From NCBI RefSeq assembly GCF_018446385.1, contig NC_056002.1:31048636-31112635 (forward strand): a DNA stretch of 64,000 nt, read 5' to 3'. The stretch is from Zingiber officinale. Taxonomy: Eukaryota > Streptophyta > Magnoliopsida > Zingiberales > Zingiberaceae. A model generated the notes under the pieces. It was not told the DNA's origin. It saw only the letters and a program-made list of their open reading frames with translations, and searched no databases. The translations under genes were made by a program, and so were the position numbers. Below are positions 1-11,016 of the stretch, one piece after another (positions within the stretch are counted from its first letter, which is position 1; each line of letters opens with the position of its first letter).

Positions 1-1258
1 ACTAAATTAGGGCAAAACCCTAATCAAACATAATCACAACCTACCTAATTAATCTAACGGTCAATTAGGGTTAGTTACCTAATCCCTAATCACCAATTAG
101 ATTAGTTATCTAAACCTAAATTAAATCCAATAGTTGATTAGGGTTAATTACCTTAATCCCAATCATTCCATTAGATTAAATTTAAGTAAATAAATCTAAT
201 CACAATCAACTCCTAAATAATCGGATTACACCATGATCTACAACTAAGATCAAAACCTACATTCAACTTAACCAATTTGTATCAAAATTACTACACATCA
301 TGTATCAATTCCCTGTTCCTTACCTCAATTCAAACCTCTGCTCTTGATCCAAAGCCACTGGTGATGCTGGTTGAAGTGCTGCCGGCAAGGAAACACCACT
401 GGAACCAAGATCACCCTCAACAGATCCTCACTGGATTCAATCCTTCCTACTGATCGGATGCAAATAACATCTCAGGCGATCAAGAATCAACACCACATAA
501 TAGAATTGGATGCTCGACTTTGCTCCCTAGCGAGCACTTGGTGATCTCGACCAAGAATCTGTAGCTGGCGGCCAAGATACCTCTCCGACGATGGTTCTAG
601 AGCACAGATCAGAGAGAGAGCGAGGATAAATATAGAGAAGAGCCCTAATCTAGCCAATACACAGATCTAGCGATACCCTACCTCCAAGACCACTGCTAGG
701 TTGCGTCGCTCGGTCCAATCCGGCCAATGGAGAGGTGGATCGCACTGTGAGTAGTGCGAGGAGAGGAACGAAGGGTCGATAGGCTGGGGACGACACAGAT
801 CAAGCACCTGTCGTGCCCTAGCCATCTCGCCGTCGACACTCGGCCGTAAAACTAACTGGCACAGACACCCCTCGACCGAAGACAGCTCTGGACTCCGCCG
901 ATTCTGTCGATCTCCAGCGATGTACTCCTCAATCGACGTTGACGGTTGCTGAAACTTCGTCGGCTTCGGTTCATCCGCGAGAGAGCAGCGAGAGGAGAAG
1001 AAGGGAAAGAGTTCGAGTCGGGTGGAGAATCGACGATTTGGTTTGGGAGAAAAGAAAATAAAGGAATATATATATTAAACATTTCCTCACTTAAACGGGT
1101 ATCCCAAACAGGCTTTATCCGTGCCGGCCGATCGATCCCCTCAAAACCCGTCGTACGAGCTCCGAAAAATTTCCAGAAAATTTCTAAAAATTTCGAAAAA
1201 ATTCTATAAGGCTATTTCCAAAATAACCTTATTATTTAAATTTTTCTGATATCTTACA
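1..1258 (-). mobile_element. Chromovirus-type LTR, partial (runs off the left edge)
   Basis: Noncoding LTR read on the minus strand. Its outer end is at 1258, where the minus strand begins TGTAAGATATC. Next to it is an AT-rich stretch with repeated AAAATTTC/GAAAAATT blocks (1160-1210), also seen at the ends of the Tekay LTR (9840-9925) and the solo LTR at 46780-46858, so the three are related in type. A TATA-like run (TATATATATT) lies at 1063-1076. The run of G at 1259-1264 is the likely target site. The rest of the element is outside the window, so solo LTR versus full element cannot be decided. Short ORFs at 852-1209 are overlapping frames in LTR DNA. Confidence 0.7.
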
Positions 1259-1719
1259 GGGGGGTGAATCATGTGATTTTTGGAAAGCTGGTCTTTTTCA
1301 TTTTTAAAGAAACAAGTGTACGCAGCAGAAAACTTAAACAGAATAATACAAGAAAACACCAGCGGTTTTACTTGGTTCGGAGCCTTCGGCGACTCCTAGT
1401 CCAAGACCTAGGTCCCGCGGACCTATCGATGGGTAATTCACTAAAACCTCTTTCGGTACCTTCGGAAGAGGGAGAAGTGCAACAGACTGCACTTCCCGTT
1501 TGCAGAATTTAATTACAAAAATGTTATCGACACTTAGGATCAAAGTAGCTTGTTCGTGTATCGATGTCGGTCTGCCGTCCCGATCAGAAGTCCTCGGAAC
1601 AGTCGTTCGGCGCAATAACTTCGTAGCTGAGTTGTAACAAGAGCACGGAGCAATCGGAACCTCAAAAGAACGCTTAGTAGCTTGTATAGTAGTTGTTAAT
1701 GAAGCTTTGGGCGAGTAGG

Positions 1720-1905
1720 CTATAAAGAGCATGGAAGGGGCCTTCCATAGGTGTTGAAGATGCCTCCAATAGGATAAATTTTATCCAGTAAATTCTGTGT
1801 GTTATTTGCTCCGAACGCCAAACTTCATATCTTGGAAGGTGCATTCCACTTCCATGAACAGTACGAAGGCGCCTTCACTACTTAAAGGCGCCTTTGGACA
1901 CTGTT
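1720..1905. repeat. GGCGCC-type palindromes in LTR-A
   Basis: Short perfect palindromes cluster here: GGAAGGGGCCTTCC at 1732-1745, AAGGCGCCTT near 1866, and AAGGCGCCTTT near 1881. A TATA-like TTTATAGCC on the minus strand lies at 1719-1727, which would place the palindromes just upstream of an LTR promoter. Block copy 2 lacks the segment. Confidence 0.6.
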
Positions 1906-2119
1906 CACCCAAAGGCTCTTGCTCCTTTTTACCATGCAAAATGTGTTAGTCTAATAACTAAAACATCTACCCTATAAAATAAAGTTAGCACAATAATAAG
2001 TGATAGTAATTAGTTTCTATCCTCCCAGGACCAGAAACTAGTCAAGGTCTCAAATTAGGGATCCGAAATAGACCTAACATGGATCGACGCCTACTGTCCC
2101 CTTGACCGGGACACGTCCT

Positions 2120-3742
2120 TGATAACCATGATTTCGTTACACTATTTTGATTCATACATGCATGATTTGATGTCTTGTTCATAGGTTAAACTCATGTTTA
2201 TATCACATTTTATGCATTTCATTTATTCTTGGACTTAATTGCAAATTATCTTATTTTTGTGTTATTTGATGCTAATATTTGATTGTTATTTTTTAGGCAT
2301 CAAAGGATCTTGGATTTGGATCTATTTGAATCGAATTTGTGCTCGAATCGGAGTTTAAACGAGAAGATCAAGGTTTGGAGTATTATGGACTGTTCATCAA
2401 AGATCGGAGCATATCTAATCCATCCATTGAAGATCTGGTTCATCCAACCTAAGGGAGAGTAGATCAAGACCCTTGATTAAGATCGACACCTTCGGATAAG
2501 ATTTTTAGAGACTTTTCACTGTTGATCAAGATCCAAATCATTCTCAGCCATCCATCACAAATTTGATCGAATTTAAATTGAGAAGCTATAGTGCTTCTTC
2601 GTTCGTCGATCTCCACATTGTGCTTTGTGTCAAACAGCAAGGAGGCGCGGGAATCTCCTGTGATTCCGACCTCGATTCCACCTTCGATCATCTTCTCAGG
2701 CGACACCCTCAGTGGGGAGCTTCAAGGCAGCTACTAGACCAAGATCTCAATCATCTGGAGCCACCGGCGAGTGTTCTTGCCGGCGCATTTCTGTTTATGC
2801 GATACTTTGTTTTCAACACAGATTTGGCGGGCGTTCCCTCCGATCTGTGATTCCCTTCCCATCAGCGACATTTGGCGGCGTTCCTCCCGTGTTACTAAGC
2901 TCCATCCGACGATCATCCACCATCCATAGCTTCATTCTAGATTCAGAGATTACAGTTTGCAGAAATCCAGATTTTTGACCATTTAGAGGTTCCGGGTTGT
3001 TTCTAGCTTGCCGGAGGCGTTCCTTTGGTGTGGCTAAGCAATTTTGGAATTGATTTGTAGTTGAGGTTCTTCACCGGCGACCGAAGTTGGGCGTTCTCGT
3101 CTCCGGCTTCTTGTGTGACGGCAAGAAGTGTCGTTTGTGTAGATTTGTTGTGAGTTGGATCGGTTTATTTCATGCTATTACTATTTTTGTAGCTAGAACA
3201 TGTTTCTTTTGATGTTTGTTATATTCTTATCAAGTTATCTAGTATTTCTTTAACTTGTTGGAGTTTAATTCGTATTTAGTAGTTATAATTTCATTGATGC
3301 AATTTAGTGTAACTCTTGTTTGATGCTTGGTTAATTTTTAAGCGGTTAAGTTTTAAGCTAGAGTTTAAATTTTGCTTTAGATCATATTTAATTGTATTTT
3401 GTTATTTCATTCTCAGTTTAAGTGTGTTGATGGTTTAATCATAACATAGGGTGACAAAGCGTTATGGATTGATTGTTGGCACTTAGGTAGATTTCATTTA
3501 TGCATTTGATTAGTTTCCTTCTTGTTATGTTTTCAATTTGTTAGATTTAGAGTCAAATCCGAAACCCCCCCACTTCTATATTAAAAATCAAAAAGTAATA
3601 ACGTGCGATCCTAAGTTTACCTTCCTATCATTGCGTTTGTTGGGAGACAACCCGAGTTATCTCTATGCTACATTAGTGTAGAATGAATTCAGTCATTTAA
3701 TTCTTTTGATACCCATTGTGCGACAAAAATTAGGGCTTATCA
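2120..3742. mobile_element. Solo LTR (1623 bp) inserted in LTR-A
   Basis: It begins TGATAACC and ends GGGCTTATCA, so the ends form the inverted repeat TGATAA/TTATCA. The 5 bp on each side are identical (GTCCT at 2115-2119 and 3743-3747). The matching site in block copy 2 (31741-31755, CGTCCTCACTTAG) is uninterrupted, which shows insertion rather than deletion. There is no coding capacity; the ORFs at 2464-2978 overlap one another on both strands and match nothing. The family is probably Ty3/gypsy, judged by length and termini only. Confidence 0.9.
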
Positions 3743-3839
3743 GTCCTCACTTAGTCACTCTCCTCCAGTGACTTACCTTTACTTACCATTTTACCAGTTG
3801 TTCGATGCACAGATCCAACTGGACTTCTTGCTAGACATT

Positions 3840-4110
3840 CGGTCAGTCCGTCGACCTATCTGAACTTCATACCAACTATCCGCTTGGCCAGTTGACCTAG
3901 CTAGACTTTGCACCAGCTATCCGGTTGGCCCGTTGACCTTACTGCACTTTGCACCAACTATCCGGTTGGTCCGTTGACCTAGCTGGACTTTGTACCAGCT
4001 ACCCGGTCTGCCCGTTGACCTAGCTGGACTTCTTGCTAGATATCTGGTCGGCTATTTGACCTATTTGTACTTCGTGCTATATATCCGATCGACCCGTTGA
4101 CCTATTTGGT
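3840..4110. repeat. ~52-bp tandem repeat in LTR-A (copy 1)
   Basis: About five degenerate units, each with GTTGACCTAGCTGGACTT followed by GCACCAGCTATCCGGT. Each unit contains the small inverted repeat AGCTGG/CCAGCT around an 8-base spacer. The same array is in block copy 2. Confidence 0.8.
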
Positions 4111-4219
4111 TAATTTCCTGCATACTTAGTAAGGTGGTTAGATCACACCAACACCTAACTTAACTTACTTGTCATTCATCAAAACCTGAGTTAGACCATT
4201 AATGCAACTTGCACCAACA

Positions 4220-4609
4220 CTTTGGATATGTCTATTTCACTGTTACAAATTTTTTTAGAATTTTTGAACAATTAAAAATAATTTTAAAATAATTTTTCCA
4301 AATTACTTTATAAATCACAAAACTACAATTTTCCAAAATTTAAACTATTATTTCAAAGTTATTCAAAATTTAAAATTATGTCTCTTAGAGAATATTTCAG
4401 ATTTATTTCTAAGTTATTTTTCAATATTTCTCTTATTTTTAATGTGACCAATGGGAGAGAATTAGAGATTAAGTATAGGAGAAGGGTACATTTTTTTATT
4501 TTGCATTAAATATTATTAATTACAAATTATGTACTTGCTATTTTACTGTTATTTGTTTTTGGTTTACCCTAACATGACTTAGATTGCTCACATAAAAAAA
4601 AGGAGAGAA
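4220..4609 (+). mobile_element. 3' internal end of element B, with polypurine tract (copy 1)
   Basis: AT-rich noncoding sequence between LTR-A and LTR-B, conserved at 32219-32594. It ends in a 16-base polypurine tract (4594-4609, A-run then GGAGAGAA) directly before the TG of LTR-B. That is the expected primer site for plus-strand synthesis of a plus-oriented LTR retrotransposon. No gag or pol from this element is present. Confidence 0.75.
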
Positions 4610-5558
4610 TGTAAGTACCATGTGATAGTTTTGATGTGATCAACTAAGTCAAATTAGGTCATGTTATGGTTTGATCCTTATGTCTAAATGTGCATGAACT
4701 TAGGAGCATAAGAAGTTGAGCGAGAGACGTAGTTAGCGAGAAGGATGGTATGGGAAGAAGTAGAGGGGCTTGGTGCGTCCGAGGGACAAGGTGCTGTGCA
4801 AGAGTATGCTGGCGGACAAGAAGGAAGTGCGCGGCATTTCCGAGGGACGAGACGCCAGAGTGGAAGATTGCTTGAGAAGGTCAGAAGATGGGTTCGGGTG
4901 AGTCCAATTCTGGATAACCAAAATCACCTAAGTGAGAGGAGCCGAAGCGGAAGCTGGGACAAAAAGTCAACTTGAAGTTGACTCTCTTTCGGATGCTCGG
5001 AGCTATTCCGGACACTCGAAGCTACTCCGAGCGCCCGGACCTCTTTGGTCTAGTCGGGGCGCCTCGATTCCTCGATGTTGTAGATCAGCATCGCCAGGGT
5101 CCGAGTGCTGAGAGCATGATTAAATTTTATCCTACATCCGTTACGTAGCCATTTAGGAGAAGATGAGATTTGAACGTCAGTAAATGTCAGTTTCGACTAG
5201 TAGACTATAAATAAAGCGCTGGTATTCTCTTTTTCGAACAACACACTTTGTACTTCGAATCTCTTTCTGTTTTTCATTTCCAAGCTTCATTTTCATGTAC
5301 GAGGCTTCTTCACCTTCGACGTTTTGTTCGAGAAGTAGATCTTCATAGTGAACTTATCTTCCTTGGAGTAACAGTCCTCTGATTGCTAACTAAGTAAAAA
5401 TTTATTTATCTGATATACTTATTTTAATTCTATTATTCTTTTTTAATTAAGTGTGTAGTTATGTTAAGCCTGATTATTTTAAAATGGCATTTGTTATTTT
5501 TATTGTGCAGGCCAATTCACCCCCCTGCCCTCCCCTTGTCGGTCGCAAGGGACCTACA
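4610..5558 (+). mobile_element. LTR-B, 3' LTR of a Sirevirus-like copia element (copy 1)
   Basis: A 949-bp LTR starting TGTAAGTACC right after the polypurine tract and ending GGGACCTACA. Its partner at 32595-33538 has the same ends and promoter. TATAAATA lies at 5206-5213. Upstream are two inverted repeats: AGTCAACT/AGTTGACT at about 4965-4983 and a GC-rich CTCGGAG/CTCCGAG pair at about 4994-5035. The C-rich stretch before the right end (CAATTCACCCCCC) is typical of many plant copia LTRs. The ORFs at 4733-4975 are frames inside the LTR. Sirevirus placement is an inference. Confidence 0.75.
5206..5213 (+). promoter_or_regulatory. LTR-B TATA box (copy 1)
   Basis: TATAAATA in the middle of the LTR, conserved in copy 2 at 33193-33200. 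Transcription would start shortly downstream. Confidence 0.6.
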
Positions 5559-6200
5559 TAAAGGACTAACAATAGAAGGATAATCAGAAAAGCACTAACA
5601 ATAGAAGGATAATTAGAAATTATTGGTGATACGATTATTATGGAAAAAAATGGAGCATAATCTTTTGTAAGTAGAAAAGTTCTAGGATTAAGTGGATATT
5701 AGGATGCAGTAAGAGTTTAACCCAAAGTTTTGACAGAGCTAGGGGTGTGCTATATTCTCCACAATTATCATAAAAACGGAGATGGGTATTGGTGACAAAT
5801 TGTGTGCAAGTTAAGTGTTGTCCATCAAATTGGATACTGACTAATGGTTGAGAGGCAGTTTTTTACATGGTTTTTGGTAAGATAGAAAGGAGTGTGGCTT
5901 CATCAATAGTAGAATTAGTAGCCCCACTATCTAGAAAGGCATGTAGTATAAATTCATATCCATGAATATTAACAAGACATTTGACCCTAATGTCTAAGTT
6001 TTTTTTCATGTGTTACAAATGCTAGAAGCTTTAGTAAACACTAGGTCTGTATCTGAGGGTGAGTTTACGAGTTGAATTGCCTTCCCTTTATCTATAGATT
6101 TTTCAAGTGAAATTACTGTAAGGAGATTATTGATCTCAGTTTCTAATATATTAATACAGGTTTCTAATATAGATTCCCTAGTTTCAAGTAGCAAGTTTCT
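5559..6200 (-). pseudogene. Endogenous pararetrovirus: protease and coiled-coil region (copy 1)
   Basis: Minus-strand remnant of the caulimovirid polyprotein. The stretch 5700-5995 keeps an aspartic-protease active-site motif (D-S-G-A followed by N-S-T, near 5919-5935) in an otherwise recognisable protease fold region. Just before it (6006-6194) is an acidic, heptad-like segment with repeated ILET-type motifs, suggesting a coiled coil between coat protein and protease. Stops and small indels break the frame, and the sequence ends at LTR-B before any reverse transcriptase. Copy 2 repeats the same arrangement at 33539-34180. It is a dead viral fossil. Genus is uncertain: badnavirus- or tungrovirus-like by gene order. 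Confidence 0.75.
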
Positions 6201-7458
6201 AGTACTTCCTCTAGATGATGGAGTTATGGGAATAGTAATGGCAAATATATGTTGGAGAAAATGGTTACATGCCTATTTTTTATGGATCTTGCAAGTACCT
6301 CATTTGTCTATAGATGGATACTAACTACAAATCAAAACAAGGAGTGTTATCCGTTCCTATTTTTAACATCCAGTCATATTGACAAGTAAGTTCTTCTATA
6401 GGCTTAGCACTAAGTTGGGTAAACATTAAATTTGTTTTTGAAAATTCTTCCCATAATTCATCCAGATAATCTAATGGAACATATTCTTTCTTGTCAGGCA
6501 TTTTAGGAGATAAAGGAGGGTAAGATGGATGTAAGAAAGAATTGACTAAGCTATAGTTAGATGAAGGTGGCATTTCCTCATTATCATCGACCGAGATGAT
6601 AGAGCAAATATAGGAAGTATCAGAAATATTTGATTGTATTTCTACTAAGTCAAGAATGGTGCATATAACTAATTTTGCTTCTCTTGTGTATAGATTTTTC
6701 TTATTTGGACATGTTGAAGATAAATGGTCAGGTTCATTACAGGTAAAATAAATAATTGTATTAGCATAAATCTTCTTTGGTTTAAATTTTCTTACCTGCT
6801 TCTCTTTATTTAAATATGATTTTTTTCTCTCTACTTTTTCTGACATAACATGTTTTCTTTGGTTTGATTGTTTTTGGCTTTGGCACAGATTGTCTAGGAG
6901 ATCTTGATGGAAGACTTTTATATTTGTTTGACTTTTATATTTGTTTCGTTGTTTACTTTGGGAGAGTCTATATTATTGAGGTGTATATATTTGACTACAA
7001 AACTCATATTGTTGATTTTAAAGTTGTTTCTGTATATGGATGTAGGTATATTTTTCTTTTAGTATTGAAATAATATGTTGAATACGTATACCAATATTAT
7101 CATATTGTGGTGTTACTTTCATGTCTGTCCAAAGCTTATGTATTTCTTGTCCTAGATCTCTTGAGAGTTTACTAAATAGTCTTTCTCCTAATTTTGGATC
7201 ACAGTAGTTTCCTGATACTATAGTTAAGGCTTAGAAGTCATTACAAAAAGGTTTAATCCAGTTCCAACTAAACAGTTGCAGCTGTTCGAAGTCCCTCATG
7301 ACTTCTCTTTCTCACATATCTAAGTCTATATTGACATCTCTGGTTGTAAATAACCGATGGATGATATAGCAAAAATTATGTTATTTCCTTGTGAATCAAT
7401 TCTTGTTACTTCCTCAGGATAACTAGTTTTATAAGCTTCCGAGGCTGCTCGGGCAACA
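6201..7458 (-). pseudogene. Endogenous pararetrovirus: coat protein, C-terminal part with degenerate zinc finger (copy 1)
   Basis: Continues the EPRV polyprotein on the minus strand. An open stretch at 6325-6846 (173 aa) contains a lysine-rich segment and a degenerate CCHC knuckle (one cysteine replaced) followed by an acidic tail, as in badnavirus-type coat proteins. Upstream, around 7080-7230, decayed frames keep the conserved coat-protein block (the G-x-R-L-F-x-K-L and L-G-x-E-I-x-x-x-W patterns). Several stops interrupt it. The remaining N-terminal coat part lies at 17177 onward, separated by the 9.7-kb Tekay insertion. In copy 2 most of this region is deleted. Confidence 0.75.
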
Positions 7459-7630
7459 TGTAACGACCCGCCTTCTACTACTAGGCTATAAGGCGAATCG
7501 CTACAGTTGTACTGTGCTAAACTATACTGTGCGGAAAGCTGGGCTAATTAAAATTTTTGCTAACTAATTGATTCTTATAAACTAATCGCCTTACAGACCG
7601 ATCTACTGATACTGGTACGGTCACAAGACC

Positions 7631-8083
7631 CTGGATCGGTCTGCTGTCCGATCCTGAAGCTTCATTACTTCTGTTCCTGGCTGGATCGGTCTACAGACCG
7701 ATCCAGGAGTGCTACTGTTCGCACCTGGATCGGTCGGCTGACCGATCCTTAAACCTGCAGAATCTGGGTTCGCTACTGTCCCGTGCTGGATCGGTCGGCA
7801 GACCGATCCAGGCGAGGCTGGATCGGTCGGCAGACCGATCCCGGTATAGCTGGATCGGTCGGCTGACCGATCCAGGCACTCGCAGCGCCCTTGGAGCTAC
7901 TGTATCGTGCTGGATCGGTCGCCTGACCGATCCAGGAGGATACAGTATGCTACTGTATCTCACTGGATCGGTCGCCTGACCGATCCAGGAGGATACAGTA
8001 TGCTACTGTATCTCACTGGATCGGTCGGCTGACCGATCCAGTGGCACAGTTCAGCCTCTGATCGGTCTGTAGACCGATCAGAG
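7631..8083. repeat. Array of ten ~26-bp palindromes in the 3' LTR
   Basis: Units of the form GGATCGGTC-(4 nt)-GACCGATCC, mostly extended by CT/AG, at 7631, 7681, 7725, 7786, 7818, 7850, 7910, 7963, 8016, and a CTGATCGGTC variant at 8056. The central four bases vary (TACA, GGCT, GGCA, GCCT, TGTA), while the 9-bp arms are almost invariant. Spacing is irregular (about 30-60 bp). Each unit could fold as a hairpin in DNA or RNA. Confidence 0.95.
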
Positions 8084-9657
8084 TTCTGATTTCAAGTCTG
8101 GACTCTGATCCCCAGCACTGTTTCGTGCCAAACCCATACACTGCAAACATTTAAGCATAATACACATCCTACTAACATGTGACTAACATTCTAACAACCT
8201 AAACTAGTAATCTAACTTAACATGGGGCATAGTTTAGGAATTCATGGCAACCCACAACTACAAGTGCATAGAACATGAAAGTCACAACCAATGGGTAAAA
8301 TGCTAAAGTAAATGCTAATGAGTCAAATGCTCAATTCGCTATGTCCCCTAAGACCTTTTATTCCAGTTCCTGCCACACACACCACCTTCGCATTGACCCC
8401 CAGCCTCCACTGCTAGTCCATTTTCCTTTTACCTGTATCTGCAGTATAAGGAAAATAGTATCTGTAAGCCAACGAGCTTAGTAAGAAACCATCTACCTCA
8501 CAAAAACATGCAACGATGCAATCATGGATTTAAATCATGCTATTTGAAAACATGCACTGAAAAGCTAAACCATGGCATCCTGAAATCTAATGGCATAACA
8601 TATAAGCATGGCATATACACTGGAATCATGGCATAGCAAGTAATAACACTAAGCTAATCATAAGTTAAGCTAACTGGAACTAAAGTCTGAACTGAAACAA
8701 ACTCCACTAGCATATCTGATTTTGAGTTTGAAACTAATACATAATAAGTGAAAATAATAAACATGTTGTAGGGCCCTGTACTTGCTATGTGCGCATCCCT
8801 AACTAGACCCGGGTTTGCAAGTCCCGAATTTAGTAGGGTTAACTAGGTTATCTAAACCTAGGGACGAGTGAGCCCAACCCAATGGATATCTAATCCATGC
8901 AGTGCCACTGAAAGTAAAATACTGAATAGCTAATCTGTTTTGCTGAAACTAGGTTATCTGAACCTAGGACTAGGTTATCTGAACCTAGAGGCGACTATGG
9001 GAGCCCACCCATTGGATATCTAATCCATATAAGCTGAAATAACTATTTTACTGGTTTAAATGCTTCTAATGCATTTATCTAAGCTGTTAAAATGCCTAAG
9101 TTGCATTTTAGCTGATCTAATCATTTTATCGAACACTTGGTGTGCCTAAACCCTCCTCTCCATTAGGGAATCGCTTCTAGGCACCCAACAGCGTCTATGA
9201 TCCCCAACTGAAGGAGAATAGACGTATTCGGCCCATCTAAAAGCGCTAAACTAATCCCTAATTGGCGAAGAGAGCTAAATACACCCTAGGTATCGATAAA
9301 AATCTGCATACATCCTAACTAGAGCATAAAAACTCAAGCGGAAACTATTATACTGCAGGTGAGGGGTTTCTTACCTCTTGATCGTAATTTCTTACGATTC
9401 TATCCGCTAGGTTTTCCGGAAAACTGATCCTCTCGACGATCCGTTCACGTCTTCGCGTTCCTCTCGCTGAGATGAACCTTTTTCGTGTTGGAGTCCTCGC
9501 CGGAAAGTGATCCGAGAGCCCTTGTGGCTTGGGCGCCGAGAGAGGAGGAGGAAGAGGGGTGTTCGGCGTTGAGGGTTTGGAGAGGATCGGCGTGAGGTTT
9601 TTGTGAGGGGGAATTGCCGAACCAACTTAAAATAAACCAAACCCCAACTTAAGTTCT

Positions 9658-9665
9658 TATTTATA
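9658..9665 (-). promoter_or_regulatory. Candidate TATA box of the Tekay LTR (left copy)
   Basis: TATAAATA on the minus strand, about 260 bp inside the LTR start, repeated at 16909-16916 in the right LTR. If used, the palindrome array would be transcribed in the leader. Confidence 0.45.
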
Positions 9666-9727
9666 TTAAGTGGGTAACTAGGCCCAACTCTAATATAAAT
9701 TAAATTGTTCCCCTTTCCTTTCAGCAC

Positions 9728-9802
9728 GGCCCTGTTGGGTTCACTGGTTACTAGCATTATCCCTCAACCCATAGGTCTCGGGTTCGATTCCCGCCTAGGC
9801 CA
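9728..9802 (+). other. 75-nt tRNA-like segment inside the LTR (left copy)
   Basis: Begins GGCCCTG and ends CCTAGGCCA, with a good T-arm: CGGG stem, TTCGATT loop, CCCG stem. The segment GGTTCGATTCC (9781-9791) matches the Pol III B-box consensus. The acceptor arm pairs only partly (GGCC/GGCC), and I cannot fold a convincing anticodon arm, so this is a tRNA-derived relic, not a tRNA gene. It lies antisense to the element and is repeated at 16979-17053. Confidence 0.5.
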
Positions 9803-9925
9803 TTTTCGTTTCCTAATTGTTTTTGCTACTTCCACTACTCGGAAAATTCCGGAAAAATATCTAAAAATTCCAGAAAAATCATACTATATTTCTAAAACAG
9901 TTTTGAGAATTTTTCGGGCGTTACA

Positions 9926-9937
9926 ATCCCCCATACC
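9926..9937 (-). other. Tekay element polypurine tract
   Basis: Minus-strand ATGGGGGATT immediately before the 3' LTR, the expected plus-strand primer. A short tract. Confidence 0.6.
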
Positions 9938-9960
9938 TTATAAAAAGTTCGTCCTCGAAC

Positions 9961-11016
9961 TTAGAACAATTCTGGGTACTTCTGTCTCATGCTGGACTCT
10001 GTCTCCCAAGTCGCCTCTGCTGCTGTGTGATTTTGCCAGCTGACTTTGACTAATGGTACTTCCTTGTTCCGTAATTTCTTTACTGCTCGGTCTATTATCT
10101 GAATAGGCCGACTGTCATAGCTGAGATCATCACGGACCTGTACCAACTGGGGCTCAATCACCTGGGTGGCGTCTGGAATATGCTTCTTCAGCATAGAGAC
10201 ATGAAATACATTGTGGACAGCTGACATCTCCTGAGGTAGCTCTAGCTCATATGCTACCTTGCCCACTCTCTTCGTGATAAGGTATGGTCCCACATATCTG
10301 GGAGCTAGCTTGCCCTTTTTCCCAAAACGCATGACTCCCTTCATGGGAGCTACTCTGAGAAAAACTGTATCCCCAACTGAAAACTCTAGGGTCTGCGCCG
10401 TGTATCGGCATAGCTCTTGGCTCTGAGTTGTCTCTATCCTCTGGCGAATCTGTTGTATGCTGTGGTATCCGCTACTAGATCTGCGTCTCAAGCTCTAGTT
10501 CCTTCGGTTCACCACTCTCATACCGGCAGATTGGTGATCTGCACCTCATAGAGTGCCTCATAAGGAGCCATGCCGATAGTGGCACGATAAGCGTTGTTGT
10601 ATGCAAATTACGCTAGACTCGGATATTTGCACCAACTTCCTTGAAATCTAGGGCACAAGCTCGGAGCATATCTTGAGTGCACGATTTACTCGCTCCGTCG
10701 ACCATCCGTCGAGGATGGAAAGTCATCTTGAATTTTAATCGGGTGCCCATGGTGATGAACACACTTCGAAGTGTGATGTAAATCTCTTGTCTCATGCGAA
10801 ATGATGGTTCGTGGGACTCCATGTAGTCCGACGATCTCCCGGAGATACAACTGAGCTAGCTTCTCCATGGAGTAGGATATCTTGATAGCTAGAAAGTGGG
10901 CTGATTTAGTCAACTGTCAACTATTACCCGGATGGCATCAAAACCATTTGTGGTTCGGTAGCCCACTATGAAGTCCATCGAGATATCCTCCCACTTCCAT
11001 TTTGGAATCTGATAGG
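9961..11016 (-). pseudogene. Tekay integrase core, C-terminus and chromodomain (broken)
   Basis: The 176-aa open stretch 9961-10491 holds the integrase C-terminal region (G-P-Y-x-I, then V-x-N-V-F-H-V-S-x-L-K) and a chromodomain ending in V-x-W-x-x-H and A-T-W-E. Chromodomains of this kind direct chromovirus insertion to particular chromatin. The catalytic core between about 10600 and 11016 is split over three frames. The L-H-G-V-P-R-T-I block is visible at about 10800-10830, but the following D-R-D motif that normally holds the second catalytic aspartate is altered, and the segment with the catalytic glutamate is damaged near 10600. The integrase would be inactive. Confidence 0.9.

Larger units (their letters stand above)
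1264..4219 (-). mobile_element. LTR-A, block copy 1 (interrupted by a solo LTR)
   Basis: On the minus strand it starts TGTTGGTGCAAG at 4219 and runs left to about 1264, where another LTR abuts. A second copy lies at 31266-32218 with the same order: a start, a ~52-bp tandem repeat, then a region with CTTCGGAGGAC-like and GGTCCGCGGGAC-like motifs. It has no coding potential. Copy 1 has about 390 bp (1635-2027), rich in GGCGCC palindromes, that copy 2 lacks. No polypurine tract precedes its start, so it is probably a solo or 5' LTR inserted in the 3' part of element B. Ty1/copia (Sirevirus-like) membership is inferred from style only. Confidence 0.65.
7459..9925 (-). repeat. Tekay element 3' LTR (2467 bp)
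   Basis: Left-hand LTR. Its outer edge is the CAACA target duplication and its inner edge at 9925 abuts the polypurine tract. Compared with the other LTR it has an extra ~53-bp unit around 7936-7988 and lacks a palindrome unit present at 14998-15021. Confidence 0.95.

Noticed and set aside
1..160. TTAGGGTT/AACCCTAA-like words resembling plant telomere repeat (TTTAGGG)
   Set aside because: They are irregular, mixed in orientation and inside an LTR; there is no tandem array.
2563..2978. Two overlapping plus frames of 95 and 88 aa
   Set aside because: Inside a solo LTR bounded by target duplications; no homology by eye.
7631..8083. CRISPR-like spaced repeat array
   Set aside because: Repeats are palindromes with irregular spacing, in an LTR present twice, within plant DNA; no cas genes or unique spacers of constant length.
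9705..10043. Functional tRNA gene at 9728-9802
   Set aside because: Only the T arm is convincing; acceptor and anticodon arms do not pair well, and it is part of an LTR.
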